A stretch of 64,000 nt of DNA from Gymnothorax reevesii (taxonomy: Eukaryota > Chordata > Actinopteri > Anguilliformes > Muraenidae): assembly GCA_029721435.1 (NCBI GenBank), contig CM056573.1, forward strand, positions 192,261,103 through 192,325,102, written 5' to 3'. The translations under genes were made by a program, and so were the position numbers. Position 1 is the first letter of the stretch, and each line of letters begins with the position of its first letter. Of this stretch, positions 33,301-45,300 are shown piece by piece. A model generated the notes under the pieces. The model had not been told where the DNA came from. It did no database searches and saw only the letters and a program-made list of their open reading frames with translations.

Positions 33301-36300
33301 CGAACCTCGGACAACTTTCACCTCAGGCAGCCATCAAACCAGACATTTTGGGTTTCTGACAATGGTAAAATTATGTAACAAGTAACAGACACTCGATATG
33401 CCGGCCGAGTTAAAAGCGTGTTTTTTATTCCATTTCCAAAACCATAATAAGCTTTTTAATGTATTCCCAAACTAATTAAAAGAAGATATGAAACAGTTGT
33501 GAAATTAGTGTTTTTTTCATTAATGATAAATCTCACAAGATAATTACAATTTATGACACAAGAATATGACAGAAGGCACTTTTATCAAACAAACCTACGC
33601 AGTTGTATTCTCATGCCTTTTGCAGCAATGGTCATTTGAAGGGCTGTAATAAAACTTTTCTTGCTAGCTAGCTAATTAGCCGTCCCATTGACCTGAATAG
33701 ACCGCTGACTAACAACAAATGCTAGCAATCGATAACGGTCGCCAGCGAGCTCCCTTAGTGCCCTTACCGTCGTGGGCACTGCATTAACTGAGCGCGTTAA
33801 TTAAATTAACACAGTGGCTAACAAGCTAGCTGCTTGTAACTGACATTCAGTGACAATACTTCTTATCTGACTAATATTTAAAACAGTGGACAAGTCGCGT
33901 TGTCTGTTTGTACAGAGCTCCAAAAGACAAGGAGAGGAGAAAGGCTCGGCTGTTAGAAACCAGGAGAGAAAACCTCTCTGTCCCCTCGATCGGCGCTGTG
34001 CAGTGATCATTTCTGAGAGCAGTGTTTTAACGGGACTGGGGCAAAGATGAAGCTGAGGAAAGGAGTAGCCAGAGTTAACTAGCGCTTCCTTTTAACAACG
34101 TTGGCATTAGCCATATGATTCAGTATGAACAATTCGGTTGACGGCAAATATGCTCAATCAGGGTACAATGAAGTGAGGAAACTAGAGAGTAATTTGATAA
34201 TGTATACAGACATTCATCGACGTTCCTTATAACGAGGAAAACTTCCAAGCACATATCTTATTAGAGGGTCATTAAAAGCCTCGGTCAGGTTAACTTTACT
34301 TTTCTGCTCCCATTTAAACGTTGACACCGCACCACATTTCACATTAGTAAGTGTGCCACTTTTCATCCTCCAAAAAGCGCATATTTAGGGAGACAAAATG
34401 TCGATGCTAAAATAACACCGACTCACATGCAACACATCAGTGAATGGGACCAGCGCCGCTATGCCTGTTGTTTTGAACTCAGGCAAGGCAGAAGTTTACT
34501 ACGAAGCTGGCTTTGTGATTAAGCCTGACTTTAAGCTTAAGTAAAACCTAGAAAGGCACTTTGTCCATGTTCCAGGTTTGAAGAGTTTCCTGGTTTTGCT
34601 AAGTGCTGAAGTCAGGCCTAATCACAATGCCAGCTTCGTAATATATCCCACTGCTTAGTTGTCCAACCTAGCAACAGTAACAATGGGAGGCGGGGCTTAG
34701 GATCAGTCAATTACCCTAGTCTTAACTTTTTCTACTCAAGCATACCTACTTACAGTTGGCTCTTAGATGGCTGTGCAACTTTTAGCTTTTTTAAAAATCA
34801 TTAACTGAATTGATTTTCTGATTTTACAACTTTGCTTTGGCCAGTTTTCATTTATAATGCACACCTGTCAACTCTCCCGCATTCGGAGTGAGTTTAAGTG
34901 GCATATTTACCTTCCTCTGCTGTAGTCAGCAATTATTCAATCAACGCGTATGTAAGAGATTCTCGTGCGGAACTGAAGTCCTTGTGTATGGAGGAGTTGG
35001 AAGCAGTGTAATTGCATAAAGACGTTTCTAATGATCCAGTTTAATTGAAACGATCATGAAACGCATGCGTTGCTTCCAACAGCAGAGTAAAAAAAAAGCG
35101 TGAGAAGTCCAGAGTTGAAATCAGTTTGCGTTATAAATGAAAACTGGCCACACCTGATAATGTTGAGAGTTTTCAGAGATTCTGTAATGGTAATTTAAAT
35201 GAATGATTGAAAACAGGTCATGACCAATCATTAATTTTAAGCGATTGTTTTGAGCCCCCCCAGTTGCCAGTTCACGAGCCGCCACTGCATAGAACAGAAC
35301 ACAATTACCCTCACACGACACTGTGTGGAGTTGGCGTGCTTTGTAAGTGGTGATGGTTAAGGGCAGGTAATGAATAATTGACTAGAGGGTGGATACTCAC
35401 CGGAGTCTGGAAGTACAGTTGGTAGTTGAAGGTGGGGACGGTCTTAATGAAATCCATGGGGTTTTTGTTGGGATCCACAGGCAAGAGAGGGGTGTTCAGG
35501 GAGGCGACAGCCCTGTGGCCCAAATACACTCAGTGGCTCAGTGATTTGTGGTTTTCTCTCAGAGTGACAGTGACTCAGTGATTCGTGGTTCTCCCTCAGA
35601 GTGACAGTGACTCAGTGATTCGTGGTTTTCTGTCAGAGTGACAGTGACTCAGCGATTCATGGCTCTCCCTCAGAGTGACAGTGACTCAGTGATTTGTGGC
35701 TCTCCCTCAGAGTGACAGTGACTCAGCGATTCATGGCTCTCCCTCAGAGTGACAGTGACTCAGTGATTTGTGGCTCTCCCTCAGAGTGACAGTGACTCAG
35801 TGATTTGTGGCTCTCCCTCAGAGTGACAGTGACTCGATGATTCATAGCTAAATCTTTAAGGGAGGCAGTGACTCAGTGATTTGTAGCAAACTCTTTCACG
35901 GAGGCAGTGCCTCTGACTGTCACTTATGCGGTCAGTATGGTAGTGATTTATAACTAAATCAGGGCTGCACAGACTAAATGATTCATTGCTGCAATGATTT
36001 TTAGTAGACGCTTTCAGGTTGCCAGTGATTCAGTGACTCATTAATGCAGTGATGTGTGTCTGATTCAGTCAATACAGACTGGCAGTGATTCAGGGATACA
36101 TTACTGTAATGATTTATACCTGCCCGTCTCAGGGTGGCAGTTACTCAGTGATTCATTGATTCTGTGATTTGTACCTGACTCACTCAGTGTAGCAGTAATT
36201 ATTTGATGCAGTGGTTTTGACACTGACTGACTCAATGAGGCAGTGACCCAGAGATTAATTGTTTTATACCAGACACCCTCAGTCTGTTAGTGATTCATTA

Positions 36301-39300
36301 TCTTGCAGTCATTTATGCCTTAATATTCATGCAGTGATTTAAACCTGACTGTCACAGAGTGGCAGTGAGTAAGTGATAACATAACATGACTGCCGAGAAC
36401 ATGCTGTTCAGCCCAACTAGGCTCACCAGTTTCCTATTACTAAAGTGGATCAAACACTTCAGATACTAAATGGTGTCAAGAGCCAAGTCAAGCCTGCTCT
36501 TAAAAATTTCCAAGGTGTCTGCCTCAACAATTCGGTCAGGCAAGCTTTTTCACACTGAGATTACTCTTTGGGTGAAAAAATATTTCCTAATATTTTCCTA
36601 TATTTACCCTTGGTCAACTTCCATTTGTGATCCCAAGTTCTACCAACCAAACTTGGCCTAAGTAATCCCACATAATTCACTTTGTTGATCCCTTTAACAT
36701 ATGTAAAGACCTCAAACAGATCAACCCAAGTCTTCTTCGCCTAAGACTAAAGAGATTAAGGATCTTCAGCCTCTTCTCTTAGCTTTCATCAAATTCCTGG
36801 AATTAGCTTAGTGGCTCTTCTCTGAACTTTTTCAAGAGCCTCTGTATCTTTCTTAAAGTATGGTCCCCAGAACTGTACACAATACTCCAGATGTGGTCTG
36901 ACAAATGAGTTGTACAAAAGAAGCATCAACTCCTTAGATTTGTACTCAATACTTTTGGCAATATATCCCAGCATCCGATTGCCTTTTTTAACTGCTACGG
37001 TACAATGGCTAAAACCTGTGAGGGTTTGGTCAACAATCAGTCCCTGGTCTTTCTCTTGTCCAGCACATTCCAGTTTTAAACCTCTCATGAAGTAATCCTA
37101 AAGTTTTTATTATCTTATTGTAGAACTTTAGCTTCATTAAAATTTCATTTGCCACATTTCTGCCCAATTCTGAATTCTGTCTTAATCACCTCGAATCACT
37201 TTAGTGGACTCTAAACTGTTCAACAAACCTCCCAATTTAGTATCATCAGCAAATTTAACTAACTTGCTTTCAATATTCCTATCAGGGTCATTAATGTAGA
37301 TGAGGAAGAGCAGGGGTCCCGACACTGATCCCTGAGAGACTCCACTTCCCACAAGGCCTAGCTCAGATGAGATCCCACCGACCAGAACTCTTTGTGTTCT
37401 GTTCTCATGTGGGACTGTATCAAATGCCTTGTGAAAATCCAAGTACATGACGTCATAAGCCCTGCTCCGATCATAATCTCTGGTGCTCTTCAAAGAATTC
37501 CAGAGGGTTTGTCAGGCATGACCTTCCCTTATGGAAACCATGCTGGCTATCCTTCCAGATATTATAATGTTCAAGAAATCATTCCAGCTCATCCTTTATG
37601 ATAGATTCCAGTATTTTGCATGCAATGCAAGTTAAACTGACTGTTCTGTAATTTCCAGGCTAAGTACGGATTCACTGATGATTTGCTGATGCAGTGATTT
37701 GAACATGACTGTCTCAGGGTGGTATTGAGTAAGTGACTTAATGATTCGTACCTGACTCTCTCAGGGTGACACTGAGCCATGTTCCAGACCAGGGCACCGC
37801 CCCAGTCATGCCCCACCAGGGTCACCTGCACGATGCCCTGGAGAGAGGGAGCGAATCATAGCCCGTCACAGCCTGAAGGACAGCGAGTCCTCAGTACAGG
37901 ACACAATACATTAACACTTATGTAAAATTGTTGAATGTATCACTGCTAGAGCTACTGTTGCTATCATGAAGAAAGAAGGTCAAACCCATTTTAGACATTT
38001 TCAGAAAATGTATTTTTTTGGCTTATATATTATCTTCATTTCACCAAAGAAACATTTTCCAGAAGAGTTGTTTTTTACTCTTACCCTTACCCTTACTCTA
38101 CGCTGTACTTTCCCACTCATTGTACTTTTTGATGCTTAATTCCATAAAACATGTAGCAGACTCCAAAAACTCAGAATGTTCACATCGTCAGAAAACTAGC
38201 GCTCCTGCTGCTCCAGGATTTTACATCAAGCTTCGCTACTGGCCATTTGCACAGGAAGCCAATGAAAGCACACCTTTTTCAGAGCAATATAAAACGCCAT
38301 TCCAAAATATGAACTTATTTACACTCCTGCATAGATTAGCTTTCGAGCAAAATCTACATACAATAAAAACATTATTGTTCAAATAAATGAGTGATCTACC
38401 CCACAAAAACCAATTTAGCCAAAAATCTGCAGGACATTCTTACAAAGTATGTGCCTCCTTAGTATAAAAAAAACCCAAATTTAAACCGAAGAAGGGTATA
38501 TTACACTGCGATGAAGATCCACATGCTAAAATTTCTCAATTCAAAGTTGGTGTTCTGGTTCAGGTATTCCAGGATACATTTTCTGAGAATTTTTAATGCC
38601 ATTATGAGGATTTGTAAAAATGAATGGCTGTGGGGATGTACAAACAGCGGTTGGCAACAAATCTAGAGAGAGACGAAGGAGACTGGAACACACTGACAAA
38701 TTAACAGCATTTATGGTGCAAATAGACTAACGTTTTGACACTATTGTAACTGCAAGACAGTGAACAGTGAATTTTTATCATGATTTTATCATCATTTTTA
38801 CTATTTTCCCCCAAAAATGTTTGCCAGAATGACTGGCAGCCCTTCATATAGTATTTTGTGCAGCCTCTTTGCCTAGATAACAGCTCTGAGTCCTCTGGGA
38901 TGCGTGTTGAGGTGGGAGACGCATGGCGTAAGATTCCCAGGGACTCGTCTCTCGGCTCATCTCACAGATTTCCAGCAGAGTGTAGGATGGGGGACTGTGA
39001 TGGCTCTGGCAAAACCTTTATTCTGCATTTAGTAAATCATTTTGGTAGATTTTAGGAGCACTTCCAATCATTGTCCAAACGGAAGGGCCAACCATTGCCC
39101 ATTTTAAGCTCGCTGGCAGAGGCTATGAAGTTTTCATTCAATATCTGCTTATATTTGATGGAGTCCAGGATACTATGAACCCAAAGATGTCCAACAGCAC
39201 CAAAACATCAAAGATCCAGCACCATATTTCACAGGGGTATGAGGTGCCTATCTGTACGGCACCAAACCCACCTCTGCTGTTTGTTGCCAGAAAGCTCTAA

Positions 39301-42300
39301 TTTGGTCTCGTCTGCCCATATAACCCAGTCCCAGTAAAAGCCCCAGTTGTGCAGAGCAGACTGAACTCGCTTTAGTTTGTTCTTTATTGACAGCAGAGAC
39401 TTTTTTCTGGCGACCCTCTCCAACAGCGTGTGTTTTAGAGACTTTCTGACCCCAAGTCTCCGTAGCCTCCACAATTCTCCAGCTGTGATCCACAGGAATT
39501 ATTTTGCCAGTCAAACCATCCTCCTCAGTGTGTTTGGGGTCAGTGTGCACACACATCCTCTTCCTGTGTGATTCTTATCATCTCCTGTCACTACAAGAAT
39601 GACTGATGGGTGCCTAAGAGGATTAGGCCTGTGTCACCTCAGATGTATTCCCCAGTGAAACAAGAAGTCATGCTTAACCACTGAGGAGTTCCTAATCAAA
39701 CTGCTGAACTAACAAACGTAAAAAAATTTTTTTTTTAAAGAATGGAAATACACTTCAGTTAAATTCTAATTATTGGACTTTCAAGGGTGACCAATAATTG
39801 TGGCACATGTTCTGCAGAAAAATATTTATCTAATGTCAACATTCCACCCCCCCCTCCCCCAAATGAATCTACGTCAATAAAAAGGCAAGATTTTGAGAAT
39901 ATTTACAGTGAAAGGCCAAGAGGATGAACAGCTAAGAAATTAGTTCACAGCCTGTTTTGCTAATATTCAATTCAGGTGCCAATAATTTTTTTCAATGCAG
40001 GGGTAAACAAAAGTATTAGTAATTAATGACTCATTAATAACTGACACTGAGTTTCTCAGTAAAAAGTGTATTAATGAGTTTAGTGTGGTTTGCTGATTTA
40101 AAATGGATCACTGATTCTGGTTCAGTGTTACAGGCAGGAACAGATCCTTGTAAACAATCAGGTGAATATAATCATTTCCAGCTTCTAATGCAAAAAAGGG
40201 TTGTCTTTTTAACTGCCAATGAACTTCTGAAATAATTTAACATTTCAATCTATTCTGATTTAAAACATTCATTGGTTAAATTACCTGTTACAGTGAGGCC
40301 AGACATCAAGTTTATCTTACATACGCCGTTAGATGTCCCATCACGATTAGATCACGGGCAGAACATTTGACCTCCCCATGATAAAAGTATTGCTTGTTAA
40401 TAGTTATATCTGATTAATTGTGTTGGCACAGTGCTTTGGTAATAACACCTGTGAACTGAGAGTGATTGAAAAGATTCATAATGCATTCCCACTAACTGAC
40501 AGCAGGACAGTGTTAGTCAGATGAGTAATGAGTCCGCTGCATATTTAGAAACTTCTGCTGATGTTAAACTCACCAGTTTATCCAGGAACGTCACCAAGTC
40601 CTGCGCAACAGAGAAGAAAAGTGAGGTGATTATATATTATTATAACACAAAACCATAAAAGCACGGTGGCACAGTGGTTAGCACTACTGCCTCACAGCAA
40701 GAAGGCTGCGAGTTCGAATCCGGCCTGTTCTCCCCGTGTTCGTGTGGCCCGTAGGCGCATACTGGCAGCCACACGTCCGTCAGTCTGCCCCAGAGCAGCT
40801 GTGGCTACAAAAATGTAGTTTACTACCATCAGAGTGTGAGTGAATGAATAAGGTATCCTTGTGAAGCGTCTTTGAGTGCCCAGAAAGCAGAAAAGCGCTA
40901 TATAAAATTGATGCATTATTACTATTATTAACAATAACGAGAGAGAGAGAGAAATTTCACTCTTTTACAAAACATGCTTGTCTGCACTGCGACTCACAGT
41001 TGATTGGCTAAGCAGGGGCCAATCCCCCTGGGAGCAGTGTGGGGTTAAGGGTCATGCTTCAGGGCCTAACAGCTGCACCAATCTTACTGTGACAACACAG
41101 GTGCTAAAGACCTACAGAGCCCCAGTCCGCAGGCTGCAGGTGAGCCCTACCTGGCAGATCTGCTCCTGTGAGTATTCCTCAACATCTGTGTGCAAGAGAG
41201 ACAGAGGACAGGGTCACTGATGAAGGAAAGAGACCAGGCATGGGGTGATTAATTAACTTAATCGCAAACGAAATCAACGTAATTCAATTAATTTTTAATT
41301 TAGTTTTGATTAACTTCATAATTTTTGCAACAATGTTGACCTGATAATGCAGACTACTTATGTATTTTCTCTAAACATCTAACTACAGCAATGATGAGAT
41401 TTTGTCCTCAATTTACAATGACAAAGTATGAGATGTCGAAGGGCTCCTCATGTAACGTTGTTAGAAGGAGACTATCGATTGTTTTATTGTTACTCATATC
41501 TGGAAATGTGCAACCGAACCCGGGCCCTGATGTGCTGTGTGTTCAGACACCTTCAGATTTTAAATCGCTGCCCGGTTTCAAAATAATTCATCTTGCAGCT
41601 TGCTTTCAAAAATGGATATGGTTAGAATTTGGGTGAAATCAACTGATGCTGACATTGTTGTTATATCTAAAACATGGCTAACAAAATCAGTAACTGATGA
41701 AGATATTTCCATCAATGGATACAATATTTTTCATGCTGACAGACCAAAAAAGGCGGTGGTGTTGCCATTTTTGTGAAATCAAAATTTCGTTGTAGGGTAA
41801 TTATCTCTGAATCGATTCCCAAACAGCTGGAATTTCTGGCAGTGAGCCAAGAAGTGTCTAAGGATTTCAGTTTAACCATTGTTGGCTGTTACAGGCCCCC
41901 ATCTGCCCTGAATGATGCATTGCAGGCTTTGACACAACCTTTAACACAAATGAATTATACTGATATTGTCATAACAGGCGATCTGAGCTGGGATTGGCTC
42001 AGCCCGTATCAGATGATTTTAAATTTTTGTGACTCTGTCAACCTGACCCAGTTAATTCATTCTCCAACTCGTCCAAATCATAAAAACCTTGAAAAATCAA
42101 CCCTTATTGATTTGATCTGACAAATGCTTTTCATGAGTTTTCAGCTGTTGGTGTTTTTTGCAATGATTTAAGTGACCACTGTATTGTTGCTGCTACCCGA
42201 AACACTAACATCCCTAAATCAAAACCCTGTATTCTTTTAAAGAGGGACCTCAAACATTTTAATGAACAGGGGTTTAACCACGGTTTGTTCAGTTTTAACT

Positions 42301-45300
42301 GGAGTAGAATAGAACAGATCCCTGATGTTGAAATGGCATGGACTTTTTTTAATGATGGTTTTATGAAAATTTTGAATAGACACCTTTCAGGAGGTACCGA
42401 GTTAAGGGGCCTGATAACCCTTGGTTTTCTCATGAACTTGCAGAAAATATTCATGTGCGAAATCTGGCCTGGGCAAAGGCAAGAGCAACAGGCTCTTCTG
42501 CAGATTGGACTGCTTTTGGAGTACTAAGGAACAAATGTTCCTCTCTTATCAAGATAACCAAATCTGAGCACTATTTGTCGGTCACTACAAAAAATCTAAA
42601 TGACCGGAGGAGATTTTGGAAAGTTATAAAATCGCTCTCTGTCAGCAGCAACTCTCTAGCCTTGCCCACTTTTATTATGAATGATTCTGTTGTCATTCAT
42701 GACAAAATGTAATTGATGAATTGTTTTAACAAGCATTTTGTTTCTTCTGGATCCCTGTTTGACTCAGTTTGTTCAACATCCGTGAAACTCTGTACTGATG
42801 TGCCTGTATCTACTGGCCAGTCATTCAATTTTGTGCCCTTTTCTGTGCAGGATGTGCATAAGGCCCTAAAAAAATCTAGATCTGAGAAAACCTTCAGGAC
42901 CAGATTTGTTGGATCCCTATTTCTTGAAGCTGGCAGCTGGCAGCTGATTTTATAGCTAACCCTAACCCTAACCCTAACCCTAACCTTTTTAACCTTACAG
43001 TGGTTACTAAGGAAATTCCAAGCATTTGGAAGTCTGCCTTTGTCCTTCCTTTGTTGAAAGGGGGTGACCCAAGTATTTTAAACAACTATAGGCCTATATC
43101 CAATTTGTCAGCACTGGCTAAAATTCTTGAATCTCTCGTGAGTGACCAGTTAAAGGAGTTTTTACACACCAATTATATTTTGTCACCTTATCACCTTGAC
43201 ACCCACGGGGTTCAATAAAGTATATCTTATCTTATCTTATCCATCAGTTTTCAGAAAAGGGCACATCACTGTTACAGCTGCACTGAAAGTGGTGAATGAC
43301 TTTTCTGTAGCGCTTGACAAAAAACAACACTGTGCTGCACTTTTTATTGATTTGTCCAAAGCTTTTGACACAGTTGACCATGACCTTTTAAAATTTACTC
43401 ATTTTAGCTCAGGACTCTCAGATGTAGCTGCTGCTTGGTTCTTTTACTATCTTAGCGGTCGGTTACAGTGCATTCGATTTGATGGTGTATGTTCAGATAT
43501 TATATCTGTCCACAAGGGTGTGCCGCAGGGCTCTGTGCTAGGTCCACTTTTATTTACACTTTATGTAAATAATCTTGGCCAAAATGTGTCAAGTGCAACA
43601 TTGCATTTTTATGCTGACGACACCATTGTGTACTGTTGTGCCGCATCTCTTGCTCAAGTGGTTAAAAATGAGCAAAATGCCTTTGTGGCCATTCAAAATG
43701 CAATGCATGAACTGAAACTTGTTGTAAACGCAGATAAGACCAAACTTATGCTTTTGATCAGATCAAAGACCAGGTCAGAAAATGTTCCTGTGCTTTCTAC
43801 TGTGAATGGAAAGGAGATTGAGATTGTTCACAGTTATAAATACCTGGGTATTTTGATTGATGACTCCCTTAATTTTAAATCACATGTGCAGTGTCTTGTG
43901 AAAAAGCTGAGGCTAAAACTGGGTTTTTATTTTAGAAACAGGCTATGTTTTTCTTTTAATGTAAAAAAGCGGCTTGTTGCTGCAACTTTTTTACCCGTTT
44001 TAGATTATGGTGATCTTTTGTATATGCGTGCCTCTGCACAATGTCTCCAAACGATTGATACTGTCTACCATCCATCGCTGAGGTTCATTACAAACTGTAA
44101 AGCTCTGATGCACCATTGTGAGTTGTATTCTCGGGTTGGATGGCCTGCTTTGGCGACCCGTGGACTCACACACTGGTACATCTTTATTTATAAGGCAATT
44201 CTTGGTCTGCTTCCCCGATATCTTTGTGCTTTTATCATACAGAGAAGTACTGGGCGCTATTCTTTGCGTTCTCAGGACCTTCTTATGCTCTTGGTCCCAA
44301 ACGTGCGAGCCGAAATTGGGAAGAGAGCTTTTGGGTATTCCGCGCCCTCAGCCTGGAATCTGTTGCAGAACGACTTCAGGCTGAAGGAGCTGGCGTCCTT
44401 AAATGTTTTTAAATCTAAAATGAAAGACATGGAGGCAGACTCAATTGGATGTCGTTGTTTTAGCTCAGCTGAGTGAATTTTGGTTCTCAGATTTGACTCC
44501 TTGATGATTCTATTTTAAATCCAAATGTTGTGTTTTGTAAATTGTGTGTCGTTTCTCTCATCTGTATCTTTGTGTTTTTTGCTGCTGCCTGTCTTGGCCA
44601 GGTCTCTCTTGAAAAAGAGGTTTTCAATCTTAAATGGGATCAACCTGGTTAAACAAAGGTTAAATAAAAATAAAAATGAACAAAGAATCTTCACTTATAT
44701 GATGTTGTTTTACACACATTGTACATGAATATTGTATATCAGCTGTGTTATGTTAAAGAAATATGTCCCGAGAAGCATTGGGTTATAGTGATTTTATAAT
44801 GGCGGAGGGGCTTTCTAAGGCACGACACGCAGCAAAGTCATAAAATCACTGTAACCCACTGCTTCAAGGGGCTTATTGCTTTTGTAAAATGGTTACCCTA
44901 CATATAGCCCATTAAATAAACACACAAGAAAAATAATCAACGAATAATTGGCAATTATGTAACAATAAAATTGAGAACTATTCGTTCTTCCACCGAGCAA
45001 GATAAAGTGGACAGAATGGTTGGCAAGCAACACAGACACTAAGATTGCTTTTTCGTCTAGCGCCATTGTCCAGTCACATCAGGCTATTTGGACTCCTTAA
45101 TGTAGATATACTATGAAAGCAGGCTATTTGGAATGTCTCCTTCAGTCTCCCAAAGGCCCTGTTAAATTTTACGTTGGTTTCGGTTTTCGAGTTTCCTTGT
45201 TCTCAACTTGCGCTGATCGGCCAAATCAGTACAACCAGCAGCGAGAGTAAGGAACAAGATTGACTTTTGTCCTCCACACTTGCCGGTGTCCAGGAAAATA

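Larger units (their letters stand above)
41390..44690 (+). mobile_element. L2-type LINE with 2A-like leader, nested in the hAT-type element
   Basis: Order: 2A-like peptide, endonuclease, RT, C-terminal region, then a tail TTGGCCAGGTCTCTCTTGAA ... GGTTAAATAAAAATAAAAAT, a well-known fish L2-type 3' end. Near full length. A few frame breaks in the endonuclease/linker; the RT-C-terminal frame is open. Confidence 0.85.

Noticed and set aside
35539..35834. CRISPR-like array because of regular 37-bp units
   Set aside because: Units are contiguous with no unique spacers, and the context is a vertebrate intron.
38018..38386. 122-codon open frame
   Set aside because: No recognisable motif, low-complexity start, AT-rich intron context; likely chance.
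40661..40735. tRNA gene
   Set aside because: Has A and B boxes but no complete cloverleaf, and it continues into a SINE body and tail.
42957..42985. Possible chromosome end because of telomeric repeats
   Set aside because: Only 29 nt, inside a LINE ORF with sequence continuing on both sides; an interstitial tract, not a terminus.
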